From Hypholoma sublateritium FD-334 SS-4 (lineage: Eukaryota; Basidiomycota; Agaricomycetes; Agaricales; Strophariaceae), in assembly GCA_000827495.1 (NCBI GenBank), contig KN817529.1, forward strand, positions 372,001 through 436,000: a stretch of DNA of 64,000 nucleotides. Direction: 5' to 3'. Under the pieces are notes generated by a model. It did no database searches, was not told the DNA's origin, and saw nothing but the letters and a program-made list of their open reading frames with translations. The position numbers and the translations under genes were made by a program. Shown in pieces: positions 11,315 through 22,900 of the stretch; within the stretch, counting starts at the first letter, position 1, and each line of letters opens with the position of its first letter.

Positions 11315-12169
11315 ATGACTATGCCCAGGACTCCCCGGTTGAAATCTAACCCCGATAGCGCTCTACACTACCATGGCTTGGCGCCGGCCGTCAGCCACCA
11401 ATATTCCATCTCTAATCTGGATCGCGTCAAATATCACAGCTTGGTTTTCCAGGTCAAGCGCAAGCACCAGTCTCACGGCAGTGAACGAAACACGGGGCGA
11501 CTGGAAGACGCAGATTGTCGAGCAAGTGGCCGGATCATACTCCGACGGCCGTCCGTCGACAGACTGCAGTGCAAGGGAAGGACGATCTATGACGTGCAAT
11601 ACACACCGTTTGAATTACGGCTGCAACATTCGCTTTCGGAGATTCCTACAGCTACAGCGCCCTCGTCGCGTGGCCACCGGTTACGGGAGAAAGCATTGGG
11701 CCCCAGGGCGCCGCGATGCCGTTCATTGATCGAGGAGACCTTGAACCAGGCAGAGAGCGGGAGGGCAATACGGAGACTGTCGGCCGCATTCGCATTCGAC
11801 ATATTGACAGCCCACCAAGGCGAGGAAGCGAAGTGGGATGACCAAGCACGCAGAGAAATACTATGCGAAGGAGAACGGACACCGTCGCTAACGTGGTCTT
11901 CCTCGGCGGGTGGCTCAGACACAGAGGAGGCCTTGGTCGAGCATATTCCGGAGGAGGAATTGGCGACAAATGCCCCGTTGGTCGCCAACCCGCTTACGGG
12001 CAATTTTGAGAGTTTTGCCATTAAGGAGGGACATCTAATCAATCCACTGGAGTCACTGGGACCCAAGTGCGATCCATGGGCCCAGGAGTCAAATCCCGAG
12101 TATTACGAGGCAGCCGACCAGTTTTTCGACATGTTTGTTAATACGGACGACTGCGAGGAGTGCTACTAG
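11315..12169 (+). CDS. Hypothetical protein, single exon, 284 aa
   Basis: An uninterrupted frame of 284 codons from ATG 11315. The first half is basic and contains RTIYDVQYTPFELRLQHS. The middle has EETLNQAESGRAIRRLSAAFAF-like helical sequence, and the last third is acidic, ending FDMFVNTDDCEECY. I recognise no domain. Support comes from length, the basic-to-acidic organisation and its place between two real genes on the same strand. Against it, the region is GC-rich and long frames also exist on the other strand (11587-12066). No signal peptide or membrane segment is evident. Confidence 0.45.
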   Translation: MTMPRTPRLKSNPDSALHYHGLAPAVSHQYSISNLDRVKYHSLVFQVKRKHQSHGSERNTGRLEDADCRASGRIILRRPSVDRLQCKGRTIYDVQYTPFELRLQHSLSEIPTATAPSSRGHRLREKALGPRAPRCRSLIEETLNQAESGRAIRRLSAAFAFDILTAHQGEEAKWDDQARREILCEGERTPSLTWSSSAGGSDTEEALVEHIPEEELATNAPLVANPLTGNFESFAIKEGHLINPLESLGPKCDPWAQESNPEYYEAADQFFDMFVNTDDCEECY

Positions 12170-12509
12170 TTGTTCCGTGCTGTATATTAACGCGTTTATT
12201 TTCGTTCATACCCTAATAATAACGATATCTGAGATGCAGGCGGTATGCACGTTGCAGCACCCATTTCTTCTGTCGCGGCCATGGAGAAAAGAAAGAGCGG
12301 ATTCCAGTGGGTGAGTTGTGCGGAATGTGTCGAGAATGATATTTGATGATCAGGGTCTACTGCTCCCTCGCCCCAAATTGGGCGTGGGGTTTGCCACACC
12401 AGCCAAACAAGAACAACATCGCCCGACTTCTTCCCTTCCCCCCAGTCAAGTCAACTTAAAAGTATTTTTTCACTCCCTCCCTATCAACCCCTCCTCACCT
12501 CCTTCGCAG
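12170..12509. promoter_or_regulatory. Upstream region of the septin gene
   Basis: About 340 bases. The last 120 carry several pyrimidine-rich runs (for example near 12430-12505), common in strongly expressed fungal promoters and leaders. No defined site. Confidence 0.3.
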
Positions 12510-14233
12510 ATGACAGACTCCTACCAATCGTCCCGCAACGGCGATGTCATCTCAAATGGCGGGCCCAACGGCTCGAGCCCCTCGCTTATCCCGCCAACGC
12601 AGCCCGCTGGCCTGTCCAACGTCATTCGCAAAAAGCTGATGGGCTATGTTGGGTTCGCCAACCTCCCAAACCAGGTACACAGGAAGAGCGTGAGGAAGGG
12701 TTTCCAATTCACTGCCATGGTCGTCGGTCAGTCCCCGCTGCGCCCTCTTCTCGTTGCGACGTGTCTCTGACGCCCCAACAGGGGAGTCTGGCCTTGGCAA
12801 GTCCACATTGATCAACACCCTCTTCAACACCCCTCTCTACCCGCAGAAGGAGCCTCTCCCGCCTGCAGCGGATAGGCCCAAGACTGTTGCCATTGAGAGC
12901 ATCGGCGCAGGTTCCTATTTTTATCCCCCTGTTTAGGCATACGTATGCTAAATGGCTTCCTTTACGTGTAGATATCGAGGAGAACGGCGTGCGTTTGCAC
13001 CTGACCGTCGTAGATACCCCCGGCTTTGGTGATTTCGTCAATAACGATGACAGGTAAGCTTTGTGTGTGACGCCATCATCCGGCGCGTCTTTTCTGATGC
13101 CGCATCCGCAGCTGGAAACCAATCGTTGAGAATATCGAGTCCCGTTTTGACTCATATCTCGAGCAAGAGAACCGCGTCAACAGGACGAAAATCGTCGACA
13201 ATCGCGTACACGCGTGCTTGTACTTCATTCAACCCACCGGTCACTCGTGAGTTTTTTGCGCTCTGATAAATTGCACTTTGTTTCAATCACCGGTAATAGC
13301 CTCAAGCAACTTGATATCGAGTTCATGCGCAGACTCCACACCAAAGTCAATCTTATCCCTATCATCGCGAAGGCCGACACAATGACCGACGAGGAGATTC
13401 TCGAATTCAAGCACCGAGTGTGTTAAATTCCTCATCATTCACGTGTCATTTCTAAATATCTGTCTTACAGATTCTGTCTGACATCGAACATCATAACATT
13501 CACATCTTCCAAGCACCTACATATGATAACGAAGACGAGGAGACTATCGCCGAAGCGGAGGAAATTGCCAGCAAGATTCCCTTCGCAGTTGTTGGCTCTG
13601 ACAAGCTTGTTGATACACCTGACGGTCGTCAAGTTCGTGGACGTGAGTATCCTTGGGGTGTCGTCGAAGTTGATAACGAAGACCATTGCGACTTTGTCAA
13701 ACTTCGCCAAATGCTCGTTCGTACGTATATGGAAGAGCTCAGGGAGTACACCAACGACTTCCTCTACGAGAACTGGCGAACAGAAAAGCTCCTCAGCATG
13801 GGTGTTGCTCAAGACTCGTCCGTATTCAAGGAGATCAAGTACGCGTTGTATCTGCCCATTTTCCCTCCTTACTGACGTAATTTTGCTGCAAGCCCTGCTG
13901 CAAGGTTGCAAGAAGAACGCATTCTCCATGAAGCCAAGCTTGCAAAGATGGAAGCCGAGATGAAGATGGTGTTCCAGCAAAAGGTTCAGGAGAAAGAAGC
14001 CAAGCTCAAACAATCGGAAGAAGAACTTTACGCCCGCCACAAGGAAATGAAAGATGCTCTGGAGAAGCAGCGTGCTGACCTTGAGGATAAGAAGAGGAAG
14101 ATTGAAAGCGGGCGTCCCTTGACGCCCGAAAAGTCTTCTGTGAGTTGCATAAAAGTCGTGCCTTTTATCAATACCGACCACCCATTATTATTTTCAGACC
14201 ACCAGAAAGAAGGGCTTCCTGCAGCGCACGTAG
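12510..14233 (+). CDS. CDC3: Septin, Cdc3/AspB group
   Basis: GTP-binding cytoskeletal protein that polymerises into septin filaments at septa, bud necks or hyphal branch sites. After a short disordered N-terminus ([12 protein letters not shown]) come the polybasic/septin start [19 protein letters not shown], the P-loop GESGLGKST, switch [13 protein letters not shown], and the G4 motif AKAD. The septin-unique element follows ([27 protein letters not shown]), then a C-terminal coiled coil ([20 protein letters not shown]). The tail ends in RKKGFLQRT. At least seven exons; the first intron splits the Gly of the P-loop, and another intron precedes [10 protein letters not shown]. The last intron lies just before the final [11 protein letters not shown]. 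The [13 protein letters not shown] block and long coiled coil fit the Cdc3/AspB clade better than Cdc10, which lacks the coiled coil. Confidence 0.93.
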
Positions 14234-14693
14234 AGAAGTGGCATTTTCGAGAATATGAGGAGAGTGGTATACCTTCGAACCCCATACCCATGATCTTTAA
14301 TGTTGACACTCTTGTTGCCCGACTATATCCCTCCTCCATATTTTCTGTGTACACGATCTCTTTGACTTATCCTTGCCCACCCACTCGTTATCTTGTTTCT
14401 TGTGAACATTCGTCGCTCCTTTTTACTGGATATCCCCTTACTGCTCTCTCACGTTTAGTACAGCCTTTCACTTTATTCTCTATGCGGAATTATTACTGTC
14501 CATAGCAGATCCATTTGATGACAATATACCATGATTCTGCGCTATGAGATATGGTTGGAAGCAAGACGAACTCAAATAAACTCGGTCCCCTGTCATGTCA
14601 ACAAGCACAAACGCCTGAGAAACCTTGTAAGTAAACGATTTTGATACAGCCACTTACACCGCTCCCATTACACGATCGCGAATCCATCTCGGT
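14234..14693. other. Septin 3' UTR and upstream region of MTR10
   Basis: About 460 bases. The AT-rich sequence directly after the septin stop is probably its 3' UTR. No separate gene supported. Confidence 0.35.
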
Positions 14694-17600
14694 ATGGCCG
14701 CCATTCAAGCTTTGCTAGCAGCACTCGACGTGTTTAGCCGCGCGCCGGACAAGACATCGCTCGAGCGAGCAAACTCCTGGCTTCAGGATTTCCAGCATTC
14801 TGTAAATTGTCTTTCGCGGCCGCTCTCGCAACCAACACCTCTGACCGTCCAACGCTCCTTGTCCTAGCCTGAAGCGTGGGCGACCTGCAATGTCCTCCTG
14901 CTTTCACCCGAGGCACCATCGGCGGCCAAGATCTTTGCCGCCCAGACGTTCAGGACAAAGGTGAGTCGGTTGTGATACCCTCGCCGTTATCAGGCGCACC
15001 CTGATCCTCGGGATCGCTTGCCTAGGTGACCTACGACCTGCACCAAGTCGACCAAGCAAATGTGCTCCCGCTGCGTGACACACTTTTGACTGCTCTCGAA
15101 GCGTATAAAGCCGGCCCTCGCACCATCATCCTCCAATTATCTCTCGCAATTGCAGGGCTGGCATTGCAGTTACCCTCTTGGGAAAACCCGGTCCAGGATC
15201 TGATTACTTCATTTGGGCAGAACCCGGCGACGGTGCCGACACTGCTGCAGTTTTTGACAGTGCTGCCTGACGAGATTACGAGCAATACGAGGATACCGGT
15301 TTCGGTGAGTCGCTCTTGGAACGCATATCAGCTGATCTAAACGAATTCTCAGGATAACGAATACCGCGAACGATCTACCGCAATTCTGACAGCGAACGCG
15401 CCAAAGGTGCTGGAGTTATTGGCGATGTATATCAATGCAAATGGTGCGCCCCACCTTCCCGAACCTGCTTGTTGGAATTCGCTAATATCATATGACGGGC
15501 AGGTGTCACAGCAGCGGTGCAGGCGCAAGTATTCAGCTGTCTGTATTCTTGGCTTGTTGCTGGTGAGATCGGCGTCAGCGCGTTGGCTGAAACGCCTTTG
15601 TTCGCGTATGCCTTTGAAGCCCTCGCCGTAGACAAACTTTTCGACACGGCTGTGGACGTGATCTGCCAAATTATCCATGAAACACAGGAGATCGATGACA
15701 ACATGGCGGCCATCCAGCTCATTGTTCCACGCGTCATCGCTCTCCGGAGTCGACTTGTAGAGGACCATGATGACGTAGATAAAATCAAGGGCTACGCGCG
15801 CATATTCTCGGAAGCAGGCGAGACGTATCGCTTTCTGTTGCTACAACACACGGAGACATTCTTCCCACTCGTCGAAGCAATTGGCGAGTGCTCAGCCTAT
15901 CCCGATCTAGATATCGTTCCTATCACATTCCCCTTCTGGATGCGCCTGGCCCAGAACCTCGGAAAGCGGTCGTCGGTTTCGCCGCTATTCATCGAAGCGT
16001 ACAAGACGCTCATGACGGTTGTCATCAACCACCTACACTTCCCGCCAGACGACAACCCCATGACCGGGCAAGAGGCAGACAACTTCCGCTCGTTTCGTCA
16101 TGTCATGGGGGACACGCTTAAGGACTGCTGTTTTGTCCTGCGCACGGAAACCTGCCTACTCGCCGCATATCAGCTAATCACCAATGCGCTCGCCCGTGGC
16201 TCAGAAGTCTCGTGGCAGGAAATTGAGGCGCCACTGTTCGCCATGCGCTCGATGGGCGCTGAAATCGACCCGGACGACAACAGCGCCGTGCCGAAGATTA
16301 TAGATCTCATCCCTTCCCTTCCTACACACCCACGCGTGCGGTATGCCGCGCTGCTGATAATCTCGCGCTATTCCGAGTGGATCAATGCCCACCCGGATTA
16401 CATCAGGCCCCAGCTGGGATACATTTCGGCTGGGTTCCAGGACTCCGATGCTGAGGTGTGCGCCGCAGCTGGGCAGGCCCTGAAATATGTGTGTCAGGAC
16501 TGCAAACAGGTGTGGTGTCTAAATCTTTGTGTATGATGTGGTTGCTCAGATATCTCTTACAGCACCTAACAAATTTTCTACCGACGCTGCACAGTTTCCT
16601 TACAAACACAGGCACGAAGCTCGTTCAAGACGACAGGCGGCAGGTTTACGAGGCTATCGCTTATGTCATCTCTGCTATGCCCATGAATAGTGCAGCCGAG
16701 TCGCTCAAAACATTCGCGTTGGACATTCTTGCCCAGGTGCATGCTGTCTCGAGTAAGCCAACCCCACTCACCAAAGTGGAAATAGAAGAGATCGGAAGTA
16801 AGCCGCAGATCTATATACCTCGGTTGATTGCAATATCTGACTGTGACTATGCAGACGGCCTCGAGAACTTGGAGGTGATGCTCCACGTTATTCAAGGCTA
16901 TGGGGAAGATCTGCCGCCTGCGTGCCAACATACTTGCTCGGAGGCGTGGGCCGTGTTTGATGCCTTCCTTTCCAACTACGGATTGAACTACGACCTCGCG
17001 GAGCGCACGACGCGTGTTCTGCGACGCGGCATTGACCTGTTCAGTAAGACGGCACTACCGGTCGCCCCCTCTGTAATCGCGCGAATGTCCGTTGCGTTTG
17101 AGGCAACTGGCTATCCCAGCTTCTTGTGGATTGCCGGAAAAATTATCGGCAGGTACGGAAACGACAGCAATCCAGCATTGAAAAGCGCCATCAAGGAAAT
17201 CTTCGAACGCAGTACCAGCAAAGTGGTTTCTCTCTTACATATCAAAACCCCCGGCGAAATACCCGACAGTAAGTCCCAAATTGTTAGATTCGATGCACTC
17301 AAGGCTCAAATACCTTAACTGTATAGTACTTGAGGACTACATTCAAATGCTCCTTCAATTTGTTACCCTGATGCCGGAAACTCTTTTCACGTCGACTGCC
17401 TTCCCCTTGGCATTCCGTTGTGCCATGACAGGCCTCACTGTCGTTCATAGCGATATCATCTTCGCTTCTCTCGACTTCTTCCGCAGTATTCTAACCCATG
17501 ACTGTATGGAACCTGTCACTGCCGCGACCCCGTCTAAATTCGCCGTATGGTCTTCGTCTGTTCGCGATGCGATGAGCAAGGAGGGATTCCAGTTCGTGGG

Positions 17601-17943
17601 CTGCATTCTCAACGGCCTCGTGGGCGAATTTCCGGAGGACGCGGCGGCCACCGTGGTGTCAATCTTTAGGGCGCTTGTGCATATGTGGCCCAATCAACTT
17701 CTCACATGGCTTCCGCCTGTTCTGGAGCAACTTCCTGTGACGAGCGTGCCTAACGAGACAAAGACGCAGTTCCTTCAGGAGGTGACAGTGTGAGCTCTGA
17801 GGTTTTTTTCCGTGTGCTGCGGTGAATGCTGACCGATTGAATTTAGCGCCATCAATACGAGGCAGCACGATAAAGTCAAGTATGCGATTCTGGCGTTTGA
17901 TCGCGCGTCAAGAAAGGCGCGCGACAGGAGGAGGAAGATTTAA
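14694..17943 (+). CDS. MTR10: Nuclear import receptor, Mtr10 / transportin-3 family
   Basis: Karyopherin-beta that carries RNA-binding (SR/Npl3-type) proteins into the nucleus. The N-terminus is the importin-N domain: two helices LLAALDVFS and KTSLERANSWLQDFQHS, then EAWATCNVLLLSP, SAAKIFAAQTFRTKVTYD. HEAT-repeat helices fill the rest, with LQLSLAIAGLALQLPSW, FPFWMRLAQNLGK, FRHVMGDTLKDCC and AEVCAAAGQALKYVCQDC as landmarks. The C-terminus is basic (KARDRRRKI). At least nine exons; one intron, inside EEIG/NGLENLEVML, has no in-frame stop and could be misread as coding. About 940 residues, normal for the family. The first-exon ATG at 14694 fits the family start. Mtr10 is favoured over other importins because of the N-terminal spacing and the FRHVMGDTLKDCC block. 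Confidence 0.88.
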
Positions 17944-18272
17944 TGCTTTTAAGTTCGGAGGGACTCGATTATCACTTGTAAAAGGACAGTAATCATTAGG
18001 TAAATATTCATGTCATCATTGCATTCGGACGTTATATCTCCTCAAGCTTCAAAATTAAAAATATAATCACTGCCACCTACACACCGTCAGAGGTAGAGGC
18101 TGGTAGAGGTGCTTCCTCTCTCTGACATGTGTTTAAATACCGCGGCATTCCTTTTATGGAAGGTAATGGCTTCCACAACAAATGTGCCAAAATACTGGTG
18201 GCAACCTGCTTTTCCACTCCCGGCCCAGGCGTAACGTTAAAGTCTAGACATTCCTTAAGGATTTCATTGAGA
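17944..18272. other. MTR10 3' end and LSC1 upstream region
   Basis: About 330 bases, AT-rich directly after the MTR10 stop. No gene supported. Confidence 0.35.
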
Positions 18273-19684
18273 TGCTTCGCCATGCTGGCCAGTCGCTAAT
18301 TGGTAACGGTGAGCACCGCGGAACTGAATCATTCCGATTCCGCTAACAGCACCTAAAAGCCGGACGTCGGACGTTCTCCCAGTCTGCAGCACGCAAGAGC
18401 TATGACGATACCATCCGCAACCTCCTCATCCACAAAGATACCAAGGTCCTATGCCAAGGTCTCACTGGAAAGACGGTGTGTGGCGCCGCTGCCGGTATGC
18501 GGCTGGCACTAATGAACATTTCTTGCAGGGCACTTTCCACGTAGCAGAGGCTCTTGCCTATGGTACAAACATGGTCGGCGGTGTATCGCCAAAGAAGGCG
18601 GGTCAGACCCATCTTGGACTACCTATCTTCGGAACCGTTCGAGAGGTGCGTCAACTCTCTGCGCTCTGTGTGCGCCCGCTGAATGAATCTTTCAAGGCGG
18701 TTGCAGCGACGAAACCCGATGCGACGGTCCTCTACGTGCCGCCCCCTACTGCGGCCGACGCTATCATTGAGGCTATCGAGAATGAGATTGGTCTGATTGT
18801 GTGTATTACGGAGGGCATCCCCCAAGCAGACGAGATCCGCGTACGTTTCCTCTTGCGCGTTGCCCCTGGACGCGCCGTAAATTTGCGTTTTAATAGGTCA
18901 TGAACGCCCTCAAAAGCCAGTCGCGTTCCCGACTTGTTGGACCCAATTGTCCTGGAAGTACGCATCATTCGCGACTCTACCAGTGACGCACCGCTCATAT
19001 TTTCCCTGCAGTCATTAACCCTCTGGGATGTAAAATGGGTATCCAACCTGGCCATATCCACAGGCCCGGAAAGATCGGTAGGCTTCCCCATCTGTTAGGC
19101 AGCTTGTTCTCATGCCGCAACAGGCATCGTTTCCAGATCCGGAACCTTGACATACGAAGCTGTTGCCCAAACCACCGACGTCGGCCTTGGCCAGTCGCTA
19201 TGCGTTGGCATTGGAGGAGACCCCTTCCCCGGCACACAACACATTGACGTCATCAAAATCTTCCTCGATGACCCGAATACCCAAGGTGAGAACTCATTTT
19301 CGGAATCCCGGCTTCGGATTCTCACCTTTTCTAATCATAGGTATTGTGCTCATTGGAGAAATCGGTGGATCCATGGAGGAGGAGGCCGCCGAATACCTGG
19401 AGAAATACAACAAAACCAGGGCAAGCCCTAAGCCTGTCGTCGGCTTTATTGCTGGCCGCACTGCTCCTCCCGGCCGTCGTATGGGGCATGCTGGTGCTAT
19501 CATCTCAGGTGGTAAAGGTGCTGCCATTGATAAAGTGAGAGCTCTCGAGGCTGCCGGTGTCATCGTCACCGACAGCCCTGCCAAGATTGGTGTAGAAATG
19601 CTCAAGGTAAGACTCTTATCTTGCTTCGCATTTTTTGTTGACCCCATTTCCCTACAGGCCATGCGCGCTGCTGGTCTTGCATGA
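18273..19684 (+). CDS. LSC1: Succinyl-CoA ligase (ADP/GDP-forming) alpha subunit, mitochondrial
   Basis: TCA-cycle enzyme making ATP/GTP from succinyl-CoA in the matrix. A presequence ([25 protein letters not shown]) leads into the CoA-binding domain ([34 protein letters not shown]). Next are [13 protein letters not shown] and VGPNCPG, then the C-terminal ligase domain with [28 protein letters not shown], and the phosphohistidine loop [15 protein letters not shown]. The gene is cut into about nine exons; introns at 18306, 18476 and later sites join in frame. The first exon is only 31 bases, so the start could be missed by ORF-based prediction. The protein ends AMRAAGLA. Complete and typical. 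Confidence 0.94.
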
Positions 19685-19815
19685 TGGTTAGAAGGCAGAC
19701 AATCAGATTATGTAATAGAATGATTCCTGTTTGGGAGCCTGCAGTATTTAATCAGTTACCTTACTTCCAGTATACCGTATTTTGTGTTGCCCGGGACATC
19801 GAATCTATACCTTAG

Positions 19816-20703
19816 ATGTCCAATATACAACCCTCTCCTGCATTTCAGAATGCTGCGAGCTATCTATCTTCTGCGCCGTCTCTAGCTCAAGTATCCTCAG
19901 CTGTCAAACTAGAGGTCTATATCTTAGTCTGTGATCCATCCCTTGCCCTCCTGATCATTTGGACAGTTGTACGGCTTGTTCAAATATGTGACGTCTTCAA
20001 GGACGCCGGCGACCTCGCGCCCCTCGATATTTGATATGACTGCCAGGGCTAAATGGGACGCATGGGCTGCGACTGGCAAGAAATACGAGGCTGTGACTGA
20101 GGCTGAGCAAAGATACCTAGATCTCGCGCAGAGCTTGGGATGGGCAGAAACCATAGTGAATGAACCCAAGCAGAAACTTGAAAGCGAACTTGTCGATTAT
20201 GACACTCTATTGGATTCGCCCTATGTCGCATCTGCCGAAGGTAGCTCGAGGGGAGGGGGCGATGGACTGGGTCCCTTCGTCAGTTCAATGGCACCGCAGG
20301 AGGTCGTACACGATGCCAGTATACATGGTCTCGTTCTGTCAAATGACGCATCTGGGCTCGAGACCCTACTAACAATCCACCCGGAAACTGATCTGAACGC
20401 ACTCGACGAATTTGTGAGTAACAAAATCTAAGTCGCCTCATTTGACCCGACTTTAACTCTCTCGTTTCATGCAGGGGTATGCGCCAATACATTTGGCCTG
20501 CGATCGAGGGAACGTTGAGGTCGTCAAGATCCTGTTGGAGAGAGGTGTGGATCTTGCTATCAAGGTAGGAGCTTTGCACGCTCTCATATTGGGATTAGGT
20601 CTTAAAACGTCTCGTATAGGATCCGGATGACCTTACTCCATTGGAACTATCGCAAGAAGCGGGGCACAATGAGATAGAAAAACTTTTAGTTGCTACCCCT
20701 TGA
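19816..20703 (+). CDS. Acyl-CoA-binding domain protein with C-terminal ankyrin repeats
   Basis: Cytosolic acyl-CoA carrier of the ACBD6-like architecture. The ACB domain (about residues 5-95) has the N-terminal helix FQNAASYLSS, the ligand-binding LYGLFKYVT (family YGLYKQ), then FDMTARAKWDAWAATG and YLDLAQSLGW. A linker rich in Ser and Gly follows, then two ankyrin repeats, VHDASIHGLVLSNDASGLE and GYAPIHLACDRGNVEVVKIL, and a partial third with DPDDLTPLELSQEAGH. Four exons; the first intron lies inside the ACB domain between KLE and LYGLF. About 240 residues. No membrane segment. No neighbour suggests a more specific role. Confidence 0.85.
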
Positions 20704-20933
20704 ATACGGCCGCATGAATGGATATAATTCATACTTTGCAAAAATAAGTGGGCGAACGAAGAACGTTCCGACCTGTGAAAGAAGCCTGATACAACATATC
20801 GACGTGACCTTTTTCTGTGCTGCGCACGCAGGAAAGAAATCTCTGCTTCAACAGTGGTGTCCTTGTCGTGTCGATGGTAAGGGGGTTATATGCGCATAGA
20901 GGCAACGCAGTCGTGTGTATAGCTAGGGCGTAT

Positions 20934-21374
20934 TCATGACTTTGTGGCTGATGGTGAAGGCTTCGGGGTGGATTTGGCCTTGTGATTAGCTTTCTCTGAA
21001 GGTGGTTTTGCATCAGCCTCCACCACAGGATGCTTTGGAATTGTGGCGCGAGAATGGTAAGGCGAGTTGGGAGCAAGAATCCCCCCCTGCGCGGAGTCAG
21101 CCGGACGACATCAATGTGCGTTCAGAGGACGTACCCGCTCCAAAAGCTTAACTACGGATGCGCTGGGCTCCGCTCCTACGCGGAGCCAGTGGTGAATTCT
21201 GTCCACACTCCATCGAACTAGCCGGACGCCGTTGAGATCCCGGGTATGCGGGTCATAGATGCCTAAGAGTTCTGTGGGTTTGGCGTCGCGGCGCAGTGTA
21301 TTGTTGATGGCGACGATGTGGAAGACCTTCTTATGACGGGTACCGTGCAGAGCCATGCGCAGTCGGATAGTCAT
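20934..21374 (-). CDS. MRPS16: Mitochondrial small ribosomal subunit protein bS16m
   Basis: Mitochondrial version of bacterial ribosomal protein S16. The start MTIRLRMALHGTRHKKVFHI matches the S16 N-terminus, followed by RRDAKPTELLGIYDP and the helix WSVDRIHHWLRVGAEPSASV. One intron: exon 1 ends LLER, exon 2 begins GGILAPNSPYHS, matching the conserved LL.KGGIL.P. Without that intron the frame would stop at 21111. The C-terminus is an extended Lys/Pro/Ser-rich tail (KAKSTPKPSPSATKS), common in fungal homologues. ATG 21374 is the only fitting start. Confidence 0.88.
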
Positions 21375-21890
21375 GGCAGGGTCTTTGGTGCTCTATGAGA
21401 GTTGGTGCCTCGGTGTTGGCAAGTGCTAACGAAAAATCCAATTGAGTGACACGTGACGTGACGCGTCTCGGTCTGGTCCGAAATTCGAATTGTGCAAGAC
21501 TTGGCAGGCGGCCCAAGTAAACGTCGACGAGCGTTTGACAGCAGCGCTGTGTCGTCTCAAGACTATTCGAGTTGTTATGGTCGAATCAACCACTGAGCAC
21601 TTAATTCAGAAATTCTGATTTTATCCTCTTGAAGTGGAAAATTAGTGATTACAAGACGGTTTTGCTCTGATCACAGCCTGAGAGCCGCTTCAAGATGTAT
21701 CACTTATCCCGACAAGGCCAATGCACCGCAAAGCAATTATTTTCTCGTCCGGTGGATGTTAATCCTGAATGCACAAGTAAAGGTTGAAGACCGAACAAAT
21801 TGGACGCCAAATCATGCACTTAAGTTGCAGTTGTGATGGACTGTACTGGAGCTGATATTTCTAACATGTTAAAGCTCGTTGCATGCGCGC
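21375..21890. other. Interval between MRPS16 and LSM5 genes
   Basis: About 515 bases holding the upstream region of MRPS16 and the 3' end of LSM5 (both minus strand). A CACGTG box at 21450-21455 lies within CACGTGACGTGACGCGT, about 75 bases upstream of the MRPS16 start. No further gene. Confidence 0.4.
21450..21455. promoter_or_regulatory. CACGTG box upstream of MRPS16
   Basis: Palindromic CACGTG followed by CGTGAC-type repeats, 76 bases before the start codon. bHLH factors bind this core in fungi; here the function is inferred only from place and sequence. Confidence 0.25.
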
Positions 21891-22381
21891 TCAGCTATCT
21901 TCGGGGCCATTGCTGCCAGGTATCAGCTACAAAGGAAAATTGGGATTGTAAAACGCTATCAGCTAAGTACAAAGTGCCAGACGAAAAGGCGCACCATAGC
22001 AATATTACTGCCGTTCAACAACGTCTGCGCTAGCTTCGTCTTTTTGACTCCTTGTAGTGTTGTCTCGCTACTTCCTTCGTCAGTGGTAGATGTGCTCTGC
22101 CTCGAGATTTACGCACAATTCTGTGACATCTTCTAGCACAATGTCTGGCGTAAGGTAGACCGTGAGCATGTACCGTTGCTCGGGCAGTAAGCTCCTACTT
22201 ACTGACATAGTCGTCGAATCCGAGAAGAGTGCCGGTGAATTCACGTTCGCTTTTCATGATCACCCAGATCTTGGAGCCGATACATCTATCAATGAGTTCT
22301 GTGCGTCAAGCTTGATCAACAATTGAGTAGTCGCATTGATTAAAAGCAGGTTGTACCCAACGGGAGGATCTGAGAAGCCAT
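21891..22381 (-). CDS. LSM5: U6 snRNA-associated Sm-like protein LSm5
   Basis: Subunit of the Lsm1-7 ring (cytoplasmic mRNA decay) and Lsm2-8 ring (nuclear U6 snRNA). Five small exons give [25 protein letters not shown] (Sm1 start), [25 protein letters not shown], an insert [20 protein letters not shown], then the Sm2 motif [20 protein letters not shown]. The intron borders all restore frame: G/AA for Glu, A/AC for Asn, TT/C for Phe. Total about 93 residues, slightly longer than yeast Lsm5 because of the insert. Not visible as one ORF because no exon exceeds 110 bases. Confidence 0.9.
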
Positions 22382-22900
22382 AGTTGCTTCGAGTGCTACG
22401 TCTATTGGAGGACTAGATTTGAGAAACGAGATTACGACAAGGGCATGGGCTTGAACAAGGTGCAATACATCGAGTCAGCGCTTGACGCGGCGCTCACGGC
22501 GCACGCGAAAATTCAGTCACGTTGCACGCATACTTTGGCCTCATCGCGTCACGGCTCACAACTTTAGGTCGCTGCTTATCGATTATTACTGTATCAGACT
22601 CGAAGTCGAGAAGTGCGTCAAATACATTCAGCGCTGTTATGGATTTACTATTGAGAACAAAGAGAGATGTACTGAATAGCACATCTGAGAACCGGCAGCA
22701 AAAAATGCAAATCAAGATACAAGTAATCGAGTATGTATTATTCTGATTGATACCTTCTGTGCAAAAGAGAAGGAGAAAAGGAGAAGCTGCAATGAACATT
22801 GACTAAATTGGAAAAAACGGGGATGTACGTCACAGGTGTAGTTACAAAGCGGAGCAGTCATGTTGAATAAATGAACGGGAAATGAAAGAAGAGGAAGAGA
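22382..22900. other. Intergenic between LSM5 and importin alpha
   Basis: About 520 bases. Open frames of 65-100 codons on both strands at 22482-22800 overlap one another and have no recognisable content. The part before 22900 is probably importin-alpha 3' UTR. Confidence 0.35.

Noticed and set aside
11587..12066. Minus-strand open frame of 159 codons
   Set aside because: Antisense to the longer 284-codon frame, Ser-rich low-information sequence.
13465..14181. Minus-strand open frame of 238 codons
   Set aside because: Exact antisense of conserved septin exons.
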